Positions 45,929-55,511 of a stretch of 64,000 bases of DNA are shown piece by piece. The position numbers were made by a program, and so were the translations under genes. The stretch lies in contig NZ_LMCQ01000012.1 in NCBI RefSeq assembly GCF_001424835.1, positions 63,755 through 127,754 on the forward strand. The letters are read 5' to 3'. Position 1 is the first letter of the stretch. Each line of letters begins with the position of its first letter. The notes beneath the pieces are model-generated. The model saw only the letters and a list, made by a program, of their open reading frames with translations. It had not been told where the DNA came from and did not search any database. This stretch comes from Variovorax sp. Root318D1. Lineage in GTDB: Bacteria; Pseudomonadota; Gammaproteobacteria; Burkholderiales; Burkholderiaceae_C.

Positions 45929-46723
45929 CTATCGGCGCCCCACCAGCACGCGGTCCAGCCCGTAGACGCGGTCGAGCACCACCATGGCAATGGCGGTCAC
46001 CGCCACCATCAGCGCCGACACCGCCGCCATCAGCGGATCGATCGACTCGGTGGCATACATGTACATGCGCACCGGCAGCGTCACCGTGCTGGGCGAGGTG
46101 ACGAAGATCGACATCGTCACTTCGTCGAAGCTGTTGATGAAAGCCAGCAGCCAGCCGCCCGTGACGCCCGGCAGGATCATGGGCAGCGTGATGCGCCGGA
46201 ACATCGTGGCCTGGCTCGCGCCCAGCGAGAGCGCGGCCTGCTCGGCGCTGCGGTCGAAGCCCACGAGCGCGGCAACCACCAGGCGCAGCGTGTAGGGCGT
46301 GACGATCAGTGCGTGCGCCATCACCAGCCAGCCGAAGCTGCCCGTGCCGCCCACCAGCGCGAACAGGCGCAGCAAGGCCACGCCCAGCACCAGGTGCGGA
46401 ATGATCAGCGGCGAGAGAAACAGGCCGTTGAGAAAATCGCGTCCCGGGAACGCGTAGCGCGTGATCGCCATGCCGGCCGGCACCGCGATGAGCGTGGCGA
46501 TGGTGGCCGAGGCCAGCGCAAGCCACAGGCTGTTCCAGAACGACTGCATGAAGTCCGGATGCGCGAACGCCGCTTCGAACCAGCGCAACGAGAAGTGCGT
46601 GGTGGGAATGGTCAATGTGCTCTCGGGCGTGAACGCGACGATGCACACCACCACGAGCGGCGCCAGCATGAAGGTGATGACGAGCGCGTTGAACGCGAGG
46701 GCGAGGGGGCCGTTCTTGCTCAT
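45929..46723 (-). CDS. ABC transporter permease, PotC-like
   Basis: 264 aa with about six membrane segments and an EAA-type loop (AALSLGASQATMFRRITLPMILPG). Second channel subunit of the PotABCD-like importer. 4-bp gap to the previous permease gene. Confidence 0.9.
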   Translation of the reverse strand: MSKNGPLALAFNALVITFMLAPLVVVCIVAFTPESTLTIPTTHFSLRWFEAAFAHPDFMQSFWNSLWLALASATIATLIAVPAGMAITRYAFPGRDFLNGLFLSPLIIPHLVLGVALLRLFALVGGTGSFGWLVMAHALIVTPYTLRLVVAALVGFDRSAEQAALSLGASQATMFRRITLPMILPGVTGGWLLAFINSFDEVTMSIFVTSPSTVTLPVRMYMYATESIDPLMAAVSALMVAVTAIAMVVLDRVYGLDRVLVGRR

Positions 46724-46727
46724 TCGG

Positions 46728-47588
46728 TTATCCCAGCGCTTTCTTGTAGCGGCCTTCGACGAGGCGGTTGTAGCTCAGCATCACGATCAGGTTGGCTGCC
46801 AGCAATGTGAGCGCCACCGCCGCGCCGAGCGGCCAGTTCAGTTCGTGCAGGTATTCGTCGTAGACGACGGTGGCAACCATCTTCAATCGACGCCCACCGA
46901 GCAACCCCGGGATCGCGAACGAACTCGCGGCCAGGCCGAACACGATCAGGCTGCCCGAGAGAATGCCCGGCATCACCTGCGGCAGCACGATGCGCCTGAG
47001 TGTGGTGAAGGGCGAGGCTCTGAGCGACAGCGCCGCGTTCTCCACGCCCGCATCGAGCTTCTGCAGCGAGGTCCAGACCGGGATCACCATGAAGGGCAGC
47101 ATCACGTGCACCAGCGCCACGATCACGGCAATCTCGGTGTAGAGCATCTTCACCGGCCCGATGCCCACCAGCCGCAGCAGGCCGTTCACCGCGCCTTCGG
47201 GCCCGAGCAGCATGCTCCAGCCGAAGGCGCGCACCACCACGGACACCAGCAGCGGGGCCAGCACCACCAGCAACAGCACCGAGCGCCACGGGTTGCGCAT
47301 GCGGCTCAGCACATAGGCCTCGGGCGCGCCGATCAGCACGCAGATCAGGGTGACGAGGCCCGAGATCCAGAAGGTGCGCCAGAAGATGCCGTGGTAGTAC
47401 GAGTCGGTGAACACGTGCGCGTAGTGCTCGAGCGTGAACTCGCCGGCCTTGGGGCCGGTGGCCGGGTCGTAGACGTTGAACGACAGCACCGCGGTGAGCG
47501 CGAGCGGAACCAGCAGCAGGGCCGCGAACAGCAGCAGCGCGGGGCCGGAGAGCCACCACGGCGTGGCCGCCTTGGTCGAACCGCTCAT
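46728..47588 (-). CDS. ABC transporter permease, PotB-like
   Basis: 286 aa, about six membrane segments, EAA-type loop (AALSLRASPFTTLRRIVLPQVMPG). First channel subunit, coupled to the ATPase gene by a 4-bp overlap. Likely substrate class is polyamine, opine or amino acid. Confidence 0.9.
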   Translation of the reverse strand: MSGSTKAATPWWLSGPALLLFAALLLVPLALTAVLSFNVYDPATGPKAGEFTLEHYAHVFTDSYYHGIFWRTFWISGLVTLICVLIGAPEAYVLSRMRNPWRSVLLLVVLAPLLVSVVVRAFGWSMLLGPEGAVNGLLRLVGIGPVKMLYTEIAVIVALVHVMLPFMVIPVWTSLQKLDAGVENAALSLRASPFTTLRRIVLPQVMPGILSGSLIVFGLAASSFAIPGLLGGRRLKMVATVVYDEYLHELNWPLGAAVALTLLAANLIVMLSYNRLVEGRYKKALG

Positions 47589-48655
47589 GCCGCCACCGCC
47601 TCGTCGGCCGGCAGCAGGCGCGTGCAGTGCGCGGGCCAGTCGATGCCGGCGTTGCTGCCTTCATCGAGCGCGTCGCGGCCGTCGTTGGGGCTGAGCACGG
47701 TCAGGTCGCCGGCGTGCGTGCTCAGGCGGTAGAGCCATTGGCTGCCGAGGAAGAAGCGTTCTTGCACCGTGCCGTCGAGGCGGCCGCGGCCGGCCTCCAC
47801 CAGCTGCAGCTTTTCGGGCCGCACGCTCATCAGCACCGACGCGCCCGATGCGTAGCCGGTGTCGTCGACCTCCACGGTCAGCGAACCGATCTCGACATGG
47901 CAGCTGCGCGCGCCGCAAGCCTTGACGCGCGCGTCCAGCAAATTGGCCTTGCCCACGAAAGTGGAGATGAAGCGCGTGCTCGGATGCTCGTACACGCGGT
48001 GCGGATGGTCGATCTGCGTGGCGCAGCCGCCTTCCATTACCACCACGCGGTCGCTGATGGACATGGCTTCGCTCTGGTCGTGCGTGACCATCACGGTGGT
48101 GGTGCCGACCTTGCGCTGGATCTGGCGCAGCTCGAACTGCATTTCCTCGCGCAGCTTGGCGTCCAGGTTGGAGAGCGGCTCGTCCAGCAGCAGCACCGGC
48201 GGTTCGATTACCAGGGCGCGGGCGAGTGCCACGCGCTGGCGCTGCCCGCCCGAGAGCTCGCGCGGGTAGCGCGTGGCGTGCGCTTCGAGGTGAACCAGCG
48301 CGAGCGCCTGCTTCACCCGTTCGGTGCGTTCGGACTTCGGCATCTTGCGCATCTCCAGGCCGAAGCTCACGTTGTCGGCCACGCTCATGTGCGGAAAGAG
48401 GGCGTAGGTCTGGAACACGATGCCCAAGCCGCGCGTGTTCGCCTTGGCATGCGTGATGTCCTTGCCCGCAAGCTCGATGCGCCCGCTGGAGACCGCCTCG
48501 AAGCCCGCGATCATCTGCAGCGTCGTGGTTTTGCCGCAGCCCGAAGGGCCGAGCAGCGAGACGAACTCACCTTTCTCCACCGTGAGGTTCATGGCCGAGA
48601 CGGCGCGCGTGGCGCCGTAGAACTTGGTCACGTCGGTGAGCCGTAGGAATGACAT
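47585..48655 (-). CDS. ABC transporter ATP-binding protein, PotA-like
   Basis: 356 aa. Walker A LGPSGCGKTTTL, signature LSGGQRQRVALARAL, Walker B VLLLDEPLSNLDA, and a C-terminal TOBE domain (about 280-350). First gene of the seven-gene minus-strand operon that pairs an importer with a three-subunit dehydrogenase. Divergent from the IclR gene at 48861. Confidence 0.93.
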   Translation of the reverse strand: MSFLRLTDVTKFYGATRAVSAMNLTVEKGEFVSLLGPSGCGKTTTLQMIAGFEAVSSGRIELAGKDITHAKANTRGLGIVFQTYALFPHMSVADNVSFGLEMRKMPKSERTERVKQALALVHLEAHATRYPRELSGGQRQRVALARALVIEPPVLLLDEPLSNLDAKLREEMQFELRQIQRKVGTTTVMVTHDQSEAMSISDRVVVMEGGCATQIDHPHRVYEHPSTRFISTFVGKANLLDARVKACGARSCHVEIGSLTVEVDDTGYASGASVLMSVRPEKLQLVEAGRGRLDGTVQERFFLGSQWLYRLSTHAGDLTVLSPNDGRDALDEGSNAGIDWPAHCTRLLPADEAVAA

Positions 48656-48800
48656 GGAAGGGCCTTTCTGCGCAGTCTTGGATGGAGCGCCACACCTTGG
48701 TGCACGCCATGGACATAGAGAGAACTTTCAATTCACTCTATTGCAACGATCACGCCAGTTCGCCTCGGGTATTCCATTAATCAGAATCTTTATCGGATTT

Positions 48801-48817
48801 ATTCCGATGAACGGAAT
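48801..48817. promoter_or_regulatory. Probable IclR operator, importer/ALDH cluster
   Basis: Perfect inverted repeat ATTCCG-N5-CGGAAT in the 205-bp gap between the divergent potA-like and iclR genes. A weaker ATTCC-N7-GAAT half-match lies at 48771-48787. Confidence 0.55.
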
Positions 48818-48860
48818 ATGATGCATCCCAACGAACTTTGGAATTCCACAGGAGCAAGGT

Positions 48861-49721
48861 ATGGAAACCCCTTCGGCGGCCAGCGGCGGCGTGCCGCGTG
48901 TCTTTTCGGTGATCCGCGCGCTCGGTGCGGTGCAGGCCGAGGGCGGCCGCGTGACCCAGATCGCACGTTCTGTGGGCCTCACGCAGGCCACCACGCACCG
49001 CTTGCTGCAGTCGCTCATGGCCGAGGGCATGGTCGAACAGGATGAGCGCAGCAAGCTCTATCGGTTGAGCATCGATTTCTTCGCGCTCGCGGCCAGTGCC
49101 GGCAACCCCGGCGACCTGCGCTCCATCTGCCGCCCCGTGCTGCTGCGCCTGTGCGCGAGCCTGGGCGACAGCATCTTTCTCTTGGCGCGCAGCGGCTTCG
49201 ACGCGATCTGCCTCGACCGAAGCGAAGGGCCGTTCCCCATCCGCTCGTTCACGGGCGACATCGGCGGGCGCATTGCGCTGGGCGTGGGGCAGGGCGCGCT
49301 CGCGATCCTGGCCTTTCTGCCGGAAGCCGAACGCGAGGAAGTGATCCGCTTCAACCTCTCGCGCGTGCGGGAGTACGGCGTGTACGACGAGGTTTATCTG
49401 CGCACCGAGATCGAGCGCGTGCGCCAGGCCGGCTACGCGGGGCGCAACACCGGCCTGCTCGAAGGCATGGCCGGCGTGGCGGTACCCATCCTCGACCGCG
49501 AGGGCCGCGCCGTGGCCGCATTGAGCGTGGGCACCATCGCCGACCGGCTCAGTGCTGACCGCATGCCCACGGTGGTGGAACTGCTCAAGCGCGAGGCGGC
49601 GGCCATCGGCCCGAAGATCAATCCGTTCGACGCGACCTTGCGGCGGCCGGCGCAGAGCCTCGCGGGTTCGCCGGCGGGGCAGCGCATCAGCCTGCCCGAC
49701 GCGCCAGGGCCCTCGACCTGA
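48861..49721 (+). CDS. IclR-family transcriptional regulator (importer/ALDH cluster)
   Basis: 286 aa. Helix-turn-helix VTQIARSVGLTQATTHRLLQSL, then the IclR effector domain (LLRLCASLGDSIFLL, GVAVPILDREGRAVAALSVG). Lies between two opposite gene sets for amino or imino acid use and probably regulates both through the adjacent palindrome. Confidence 0.9.
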   Translation: METPSAASGGVPRVFSVIRALGAVQAEGGRVTQIARSVGLTQATTHRLLQSLMAEGMVEQDERSKLYRLSIDFFALAASAGNPGDLRSICRPVLLRLCASLGDSIFLLARSGFDAICLDRSEGPFPIRSFTGDIGGRIALGVGQGALAILAFLPEAEREEVIRFNLSRVREYGVYDEVYLRTEIERVRQAGYAGRNTGLLEGMAGVAVPILDREGRAVAALSVGTIADRLSADRMPTVVELLKREAAAIGPKINPFDATLRRPAQSLAGSPAGQRISLPDAPGPST

Positions 49722-49890
49722 ACCTGTGTTTGTGCGCTCTGAGCATGAAGGGTGGCTGAGTTCCTTCTTGAAACGCACCAAGTCCTTCCGTTTTTTCGCT
49801 ATGCAAGCACGCGTGATTCGCAGATATTGACCGTTGCCGCATCCCGTTTCCCTTCGTTCTGTTTTTTCTTTTCTCCACGCCGGAGCGTCC

Positions 49891-51429
49891 ATGCCAGAAG
49901 CCAAATCCTCCCTTTCCGTCGCCGCCGAAATCGAGCAGTTGCTGCAGCGCCTCGGCGTTCCGGGTTCCGCCTGCACCGGCGGCGAACTGATGGTGCGGTC
50001 GCCGGTCACCGGCGAGGTGGTTGCACAGGTGCGGCAAACCACTGCCGCCGAGGCGGCCGAAGCCATCGGCCACGCGCACGAGGCTTTCAAGGCGTGGCGC
50101 AACGTGCCCGCCCCGCGTCGCGGCGAGCTGGTGCGCCTCCTCGGCGAAGAACTGCGCGCCGCCAAGGGCGACCTTGGCCGCCTCGTCACGCTCGAAGCCG
50201 GCAAGATCCCGTCCGAAGGCGCGGGCGAGGTGCAGGAAATGATCGACATCTGCGACTTCGCGGTCGGCCTCTCGCGCCAGCTCTACGGCCTCACGCTCGC
50301 CACCGAGCGCGCCGAGCACCGCATGATGGAAACCTGGCATCCGCTGGGCGTGTGCGGCGTGATCTCGGCCTTCAACTTTCCGGTGGCCGTGTGGTCGTGG
50401 AACGCGGCGCTTGCGCTGGTGTGCGGCGATTCGGTGGTGTGGAAGCCGTCTGAAAAGACGCCGCTCACCGCGCTGGCCACACACGCCATTGCGCAGCGCG
50501 CCCTCGCGCGTTTCGGCGATGCGCCCGAAGGCCTGCTCGGCCTGTTGCTGGGCCAACGCGACATCGGCGAAGTGCTGGTCGACGATCACCGCGTGCCCAT
50601 TCTCTCGGCCACCGGCTCCACCGCGATGGGCCGGCAGGTGGGCCCGAAGCTGGCCGCGCGCTTTGCCCGCGCGATTCTCGAACTCGGCGGCAACAACGCG
50701 GCCATCGTCACGCCGTCGGCCGACCTCGACCTCACGCTGCGCGCCATCGCGTTCTCGGCCATGGGCACGGCCGGCCAGCGCTGCACCACGCTGCGCCGGC
50801 TCTTCGTGCACGACAGCGTGTACGACGCGCTGGTGCCCAAGCTCGCCAAGGTGTACGGCAACGTGCAGGTGGGCGATCCGCGCGAGGCCGGCACGCTGGT
50901 CGGGCCGCTGATCGACCGCGCCGCCTTCGACGGCATGCAGAAGGCCTTGGGCGAAAGCCGCGAGATCGGCGCCACGGTGCATGGCGGCCAACGCGTTGAC
51001 GGCATCGGCACGAAGGACGCCTTCTACGTGCGCCCGGCGCTGGTCGAGCTGAAGTCGCACGAAGGCCCGGTGCTGCGCGAAACCTTCGCACCCATTCTTT
51101 ACGTGGTGCGCTACAGCGCGCTCGACGACGCCATCGAATGGCACAACGCCGTGGGCGCGGGCCTGTCATCGTCGATCTTCACACTCAACGTGCGCGAGGC
51201 CGAGCGCTTCCTGTCGAGCGCCGGTTCCGACTGCGGCATTGCCAACGTCAACATCGGCCCGAGCGGCGCCGAGATCGGCGGTGCCTTCGGCGGCGAGAAA
51301 GAGACCGGCGGCGGACGCGAAGCCGGCTCCGACAGCTGGAAGGCGTACATGCGCCGTGCCACCAACACCATCAACTATTCGACGGCATTGCCCCTTGCCC
51401 AGGGCGTGACCTTCGAGATCAACGACTGA
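49891..51429 (+). CDS. amaB: Alpha-aminoadipic semialdehyde dehydrogenase (ALDH7 family)
   Basis: 512 aa. Catalytic Cys in GTAGQRCTTLRRLFVH and Glu in LELGGNNAAI; the C-terminal NTINYSTALPLAQGVTFE tail is characteristic of ALDH7A/AmaB. Oxidises aminoadipate semialdehyde (from piperideine-6-carboxylate) to 2-aminoadipate in lysine or pipecolate breakdown. The trimeric flavodehydrogenase opposite could supply the semialdehyde. 169 bp after iclR. Confidence 0.88.
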   Translation: MPEAKSSLSVAAEIEQLLQRLGVPGSACTGGELMVRSPVTGEVVAQVRQTTAAEAAEAIGHAHEAFKAWRNVPAPRRGELVRLLGEELRAAKGDLGRLVTLEAGKIPSEGAGEVQEMIDICDFAVGLSRQLYGLTLATERAEHRMMETWHPLGVCGVISAFNFPVAVWSWNAALALVCGDSVVWKPSEKTPLTALATHAIAQRALARFGDAPEGLLGLLLGQRDIGEVLVDDHRVPILSATGSTAMGRQVGPKLAARFARAILELGGNNAAIVTPSADLDLTLRAIAFSAMGTAGQRCTTLRRLFVHDSVYDALVPKLAKVYGNVQVGDPREAGTLVGPLIDRAAFDGMQKALGESREIGATVHGGQRVDGIGTKDAFYVRPALVELKSHEGPVLRETFAPILYVVRYSALDDAIEWHNAVGAGLSSSIFTLNVREAERFLSSAGSDCGIANVNIGPSGAEIGGAFGGEKETGGGREAGSDSWKAYMRRATNTINYSTALPLAQGVTFEIND

Positions 51430-51526
51430 TCGACTCCGGCCTTCTGTTCTGCCGCGCGGCATTTCGTCGCAGCGGCAAGACAGCGGCCGTGCGTGCCCCG
51501 GAAAAACAACCAAGGAGACAGAGGAC

Positions 51527-52432
51527 ATGAAGATGCAATTGAAGACCCTCGCCATCGCCGCAACGCTGCTCGCGCTCGCATTCGGCGCCTCGGCGCAGCA
51601 GGCGCCCACCGGTGGCACGCTCGACAAGATCAAGAGCAGCGGCAAGGCCGTGCTCGGCGTGCGCGAGGCTTCGCCGCCCATGGCCTACATGCTGGGTGCG
51701 AACGACAAATACGTGGGCTACCACGTCGAGCTGTGCGAGCGCGTGCTGAAGGACATCGCGCCCTCGGCCAAGCTCGAATACATGGCCGTGACGGCGCAGA
51801 ACACCATTCCGCTGGTGCAGAACGGCACGCTCGACATCGGCTGCGGCCCCACCACCAACAACACCGCGCGCCAGCAGCAGGTGGCTTTCGCGCTCACCAC
51901 CTATGTGAGCGAGGTGCGCATGGCCACGCGCGTCGATTCGGGCATCAACTCGCTCGACCAGCTGGCGGGCCGCACCGTGTCGGCTTCCACCGGCACCACG
52001 GCCGTGCAGCTGCTGCGCAAGCGCGAGCGCGCGCAGAACACCACCATCACCACGATGCTAGGCAAGGACCACCTCGAGAGCTTCCTGCTGATGGAGTCGG
52101 GCCGCGCAGATGCCTTCGTGCTCGACGACAACCTGCTCGCCGGCATCATCGCGAATTCGAAGAGCCCGGCCGCCTACCGCATCGTCGGCGATCCGCTGGG
52201 CTCCGAGCCCATCGCGCTGCTGTTCCGCAAGGACGACCCGGCCTTCAAGACCGCGGTGGACGATGCGCTGCGCCGCCTCATGAAGAGCGGCGAGCTCGAG
52301 AAGATCTACACCAAGTGGTTCGTCGCGCCCATTCCGCCGAAGAACACCAGCCTCAACCTGCCGATGAGCGCGGCCTTGAAGCAGCTCATCGCCGAACCCA
52401 ACGACAAGCCGCTGGAGACCTACGCGAAGTGA
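51527..52432 (+). CDS. Amino-acid ABC transporter substrate-binding protein (GltI-like)
   Basis: 301 aa. Signal peptide (LKTLAIAATLLALAFGASAQ) and SBP_bac_3 fold (LDKIKSSGKAVLGVREASPP, GYHVELCERVL). Usual ligands are glutamate or aspartate. Orphan here: no cognate permease or ATPase in the window. Overlaps the aminotransferase start (GTGA). Confidence 0.9.
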   Translation: MKMQLKTLAIAATLLALAFGASAQQAPTGGTLDKIKSSGKAVLGVREASPPMAYMLGANDKYVGYHVELCERVLKDIAPSAKLEYMAVTAQNTIPLVQNGTLDIGCGPTTNNTARQQQVAFALTTYVSEVRMATRVDSGINSLDQLAGRTVSASTGTTAVQLLRKRERAQNTTITTMLGKDHLESFLLMESGRADAFVLDDNLLAGIIANSKSPAAYRIVGDPLGSEPIALLFRKDDPAFKTAVDDALRRLMKSGELEKIYTKWFVAPIPPKNTSLNLPMSAALKQLIAEPNDKPLETYAK

Positions 52433-53673
52433 CATCCGCCGTTCTCGATTCCGCGCTTTCTTCGTCCTCCGCGTTCGAGCCCGCAGAGCGCGTGCGCGCC
52501 ATCGGCGTGTCGGAAATCCTGCGCATCACCGACCATGCCAACGCTCTCAAGCGCGCCGGCCGGCCGGTGATCGTGCTGGGCGCGGGCGAGCCGGACTTCG
52601 ATACGCCCGAGCACATTCGCGCCGCCGCGGCCCGCGCGATGGAGCGGGGCGACACGCGTTACACGGTGCTCGACGGCAGTCCAGCCATGAAGGCCGCTGT
52701 GCAGTTCAAGTTCAAGCGCGACAACGCGCTGGACTTTGCGCTGGACGAGATCAGCGTGGGCGCGGGCGCCAAGCAGGTCATCTTCAACGCGCTGATGGCC
52801 AGCCTGAATCCGGGCGACGAGGTGATATTGCCCGCGCCTTACTGGACCTCCTACGCGGACATCGTGCAGATCTGCGGTGGCGTGCCGGTGAGCGTGCCTT
52901 GCAGCGAGGCCAATGGCTTTCGGCTGGAAGCCGCGCAGCTTGAGGCCGTCATCACGCCGCGCACGCGCTGGCTCTTCCTGAACTCGCCGTCGAACCCGAG
53001 CGGCGCGGCCTACAGCGCGGCGCAGTTCGCGCCGCTGTGCGAGGTGCTGCTGCGGCATCCCAAGGTGTGGGTGCTGGCCGACGACATCTACGAACACATC
53101 CTCTACGACGGCCTGGCCTTCGCCACGCCGGTGGCCGTGGAGCCGCGGTTGCGCGACCGCACCCTCACCATCAACGGTGTGTCGAAGGCCTATGCGATGA
53201 CCGGCTGGCGCGTGGGCTACGGAGCGGGGCCGCACGCGCTGATTGCGGCGATGGCGGTGGTGCAGAGCCAGTCGACCTCGTGCCCGTCGTCGGTGAGCCA
53301 GGCCGCAGCGATCGAGGCGTTGACCGGGCCGCAAGACATCGTCGCCGAGCGGTGCGCCGATTTCCAGGCGCGGCGCGACTTTGTGGTGGCCGCATTGAAC
53401 CGCGCCCCGGGGCTGCATTGCCGCGTGCCCGAAGGTGCCTTCTATACCTTTGCGAGCTGCGCCGGCGTGCTCGGCCGGCGCACCCAGAACGGCATGCTGC
53501 TGCAGACAGACAGCGACTTCTGCAACTACCTGCTGCAGGATTTCGAAGTGGCGGTGGTGCCGGGAAGCGTGTTCGGGCTGGCGCCGTATTTCCGCATTTC
53601 GTACGCCACGTCGATGGCGCAGCTCGAGGAGGCGTGTGCACGCATTGCCGCGGCATGCGAAGCTCTCACATGA
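52429..53673 (+). CDS. PLP-dependent aminotransferase, class I (AspC/Kat-like)
   Basis: 414 aa from a GTG start overlapping the previous stop. PLP lysine in SKAYAMTGWRVGYG, NSPSNPSG, and GAGEPDFDTPEH. Transfers amino groups; downstream of the ALDH7 gene, 2-aminoadipate to 2-oxoadipate is the natural inference. Aspartate aminotransferase activity is the usual annotation for the family. Confidence 0.88.
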   Translation: MTSAVLDSALSSSSAFEPAERVRAIGVSEILRITDHANALKRAGRPVIVLGAGEPDFDTPEHIRAAAARAMERGDTRYTVLDGSPAMKAAVQFKFKRDNALDFALDEISVGAGAKQVIFNALMASLNPGDEVILPAPYWTSYADIVQICGGVPVSVPCSEANGFRLEAAQLEAVITPRTRWLFLNSPSNPSGAAYSAAQFAPLCEVLLRHPKVWVLADDIYEHILYDGLAFATPVAVEPRLRDRTLTINGVSKAYAMTGWRVGYGAGPHALIAAMAVVQSQSTSCPSSVSQAAAIEALTGPQDIVAERCADFQARRDFVVAALNRAPGLHCRVPEGAFYTFASCAGVLGRRTQNGMLLQTDSDFCNYLLQDFEVAVVPGSVFGLAPYFRISYATSMAQLEEACARIAAACEALT

Positions 53674-53677
53674 ATTA

Positions 53678-53790
53678 CTCCCTCCCCTTCCGGGGGAGGG
53701 CAGGGGTAGGGGCAAGCGGCGTCTCTGTCACCGTCGGTGTGGTTGATGCCGTCTGCGCCCATCCCAGCCTTCCCCCAGAGGGGGAAGGAG
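53678..53790. repeat. REP-like doublet, copy 4
   Basis: CTCCCTCCCCTTCCGGGGGA with a GCAGGGGTAGGGGC tail, mirrored by GCCCATCCCAGCCTTCCC ending GGGGAAGGAG. Between the aminotransferase and TPP enzyme genes, in-operon like copy 3. Confidence 0.8.
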
Positions 53791-53824
53791 CGAATACAAA
53801 GACCTTCATTGCATTGGACACAGC

Positions 53825-55498
53825 ATGACTTCTTCCCGCACCGGCGGCCAGATCCTGGTCGACCAGCTCATCACCCACGGCGTCGAGCAGCTCTTCTGCG
53901 TGCCCGGTGAAAGTTTCCTGGCCGTGCTCGACGCGCTGCACGACGCATCCATCGACGTGACGGTGTGCCGCCAGGAGGGCGGCGCCACGATGATGGCCGA
54001 GGCGCAGGGCAAGCTCACCGGCAAGCCGGGCGTGTGCTTCGTCACGCGCGGGCCGGGCGCCACCAACGCGGCGGCCGGCGTGCACATCGCGCACCAGGAT
54101 TCGACGCCGCTGCTGCTCTTCGTGGGCCAGGTCGCGCGCGAGGCGCTGGGCCGCGAAGCCTTCCAGGAGCTGGACTATGGCGCGGTGTTCGGCACCATGG
54201 CGAAATGGGTGGTGCAGATTGACGATCCGGCTCGCGTGCCCGAGCTGGTGTCGCGCGCCTTCCATGTCGCCACCTCGGGCCGGCCCGGCCCGGTGGTGAT
54301 CGCGCTGCCGGAAGACATGCTGACCGAAGCCGCCACGGTGGCCGATGCGCAGCCTTACGCGGTGGTCGAAACCCATCCTGGCGCGGCGCAGATCGCCGAG
54401 CTGCAGCAGCGCCTGTCGCGGGCTCAGCGGCCCGTGGTCATCCTGGGCGGTAGCCGCTGGTCCGAGGCCGCGGCCCGGCAGTTCGCGGGGTTCGCCGAGG
54501 CGTTCTCGCTGCCGGTGTACTGCTCGTTCCGCCGCCAGATGCTGTTGTCGGCCGAGCATCCGTGCTATGCGGGCGACCTGGGCCTGGGCGCGAATCCGCG
54601 CATGCTCGAGCGCATTCGCAATGCCGATCTGGTGCTGCTGGTGGGTGGGCGCCTGTCCGAGGTGCCGTCCCAAGGCTATGAGCTGCTCGCCATTCCGCAG
54701 CCGAAGCAAGCGCTGGTGCATGTGCATGCCGATGCCGACGAGCTCGGCAAGCTCTACCGCCCGGCGCTGGGCATCCATGCCACGCCGCAGGCCTTCGCCG
54801 AAGCGGTGGCCGCCTTGCGCCCGGCTTCAGCGCCTGTGTGGCAGGCCGAGACCCAGGTCGCGCGCGAAGACTTCCTGCGCTGGAGCGATCCGGCGCCTAT
54901 TCGCATTCCGGGCCCGCTGCAGATGGGCGAGGTAATGCAGCACCTGCGCGCGGTGCTGCCGGCCGACACCATCTTTTGCAACGGCGCGGGCAACTTCGCG
55001 ACCTGGGTGCACCGCTTCTGGCCGTTCCGCGCGTTTGCGAGCCAGCTGGCGCCCACCAGCGGATCGATGGGCTATGGCCTGCCGGCGGGCGTGGGCGCCA
55101 AGCGGCTGTGGCCGCAGCGCGAGGTGGTGGTGTTCGCGGGCGACGGCGACTTCATGATGCACGGCCAGGAGTTCGCCACCGCGGTGCAGTACGGACTCCC
55201 GATCATCGTGGTGCTGCTCGACAACGCCATGTACGGCACCATCCGCATGCACCAGGAAAAGCATTACCCCGGCCGCATCAGCGCGACGCAGCTCAAGAAC
55301 CCCGACTTCCGCGGCTATGCCGAGGTGTTCGGCGGACATGGCGAGCGCGTCACCACCACCGAGGAATTTGGCCCCGCGCTGGCGCGAGCGCGCGCGAGCG
55401 GCAAGCCCGCGATCCTGCATTGCCTGCTCGATCCGGAAGCGATCACGCCGGGCAGCACGCTGCAGTCGATCCGCAAGGCCGCGCTCGCTGGCGGCTGA
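53825..55498 (+). CDS. Thiamine-pyrophosphate enzyme, acetolactate-synthase-like
   Basis: 557 aa, three-domain TPP enzyme: N-terminal pyrimidine-binding domain with catalytic Glu (CRQEGGATMMAEA), a central FAD/ADP-like domain, and a TPP motif GDGDFMMHGQEFATAVQYG. Catabolic acetolactate synthase, glyoxylate carboligase and 2-oxoacid decarboxylases share this form, so the reaction is not fixed. At the end of the aminotransferase operon, decarboxylation of a 2-oxo acid such as 2-oxoadipate is possible. Confidence 0.82.
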   Translation: MTSSRTGGQILVDQLITHGVEQLFCVPGESFLAVLDALHDASIDVTVCRQEGGATMMAEAQGKLTGKPGVCFVTRGPGATNAAAGVHIAHQDSTPLLLFVGQVAREALGREAFQELDYGAVFGTMAKWVVQIDDPARVPELVSRAFHVATSGRPGPVVIALPEDMLTEAATVADAQPYAVVETHPGAAQIAELQQRLSRAQRPVVILGGSRWSEAAARQFAGFAEAFSLPVYCSFRRQMLLSAEHPCYAGDLGLGANPRMLERIRNADLVLLVGGRLSEVPSQGYELLAIPQPKQALVHVHADADELGKLYRPALGIHATPQAFAEAVAALRPASAPVWQAETQVAREDFLRWSDPAPIRIPGPLQMGEVMQHLRAVLPADTIFCNGAGNFATWVHRFWPFRAFASQLAPTSGSMGYGLPAGVGAKRLWPQREVVVFAGDGDFMMHGQEFATAVQYGLPIIVVLLDNAMYGTIRMHQEKHYPGRISATQLKNPDFRGYAEVFGGHGERVTTTEEFGPALARARASGKPAILHCLLDPEAITPGSTLQSIRKAALAGG

Positions 55499-55511
55499 AA
55501 GAAGAAGGGAA

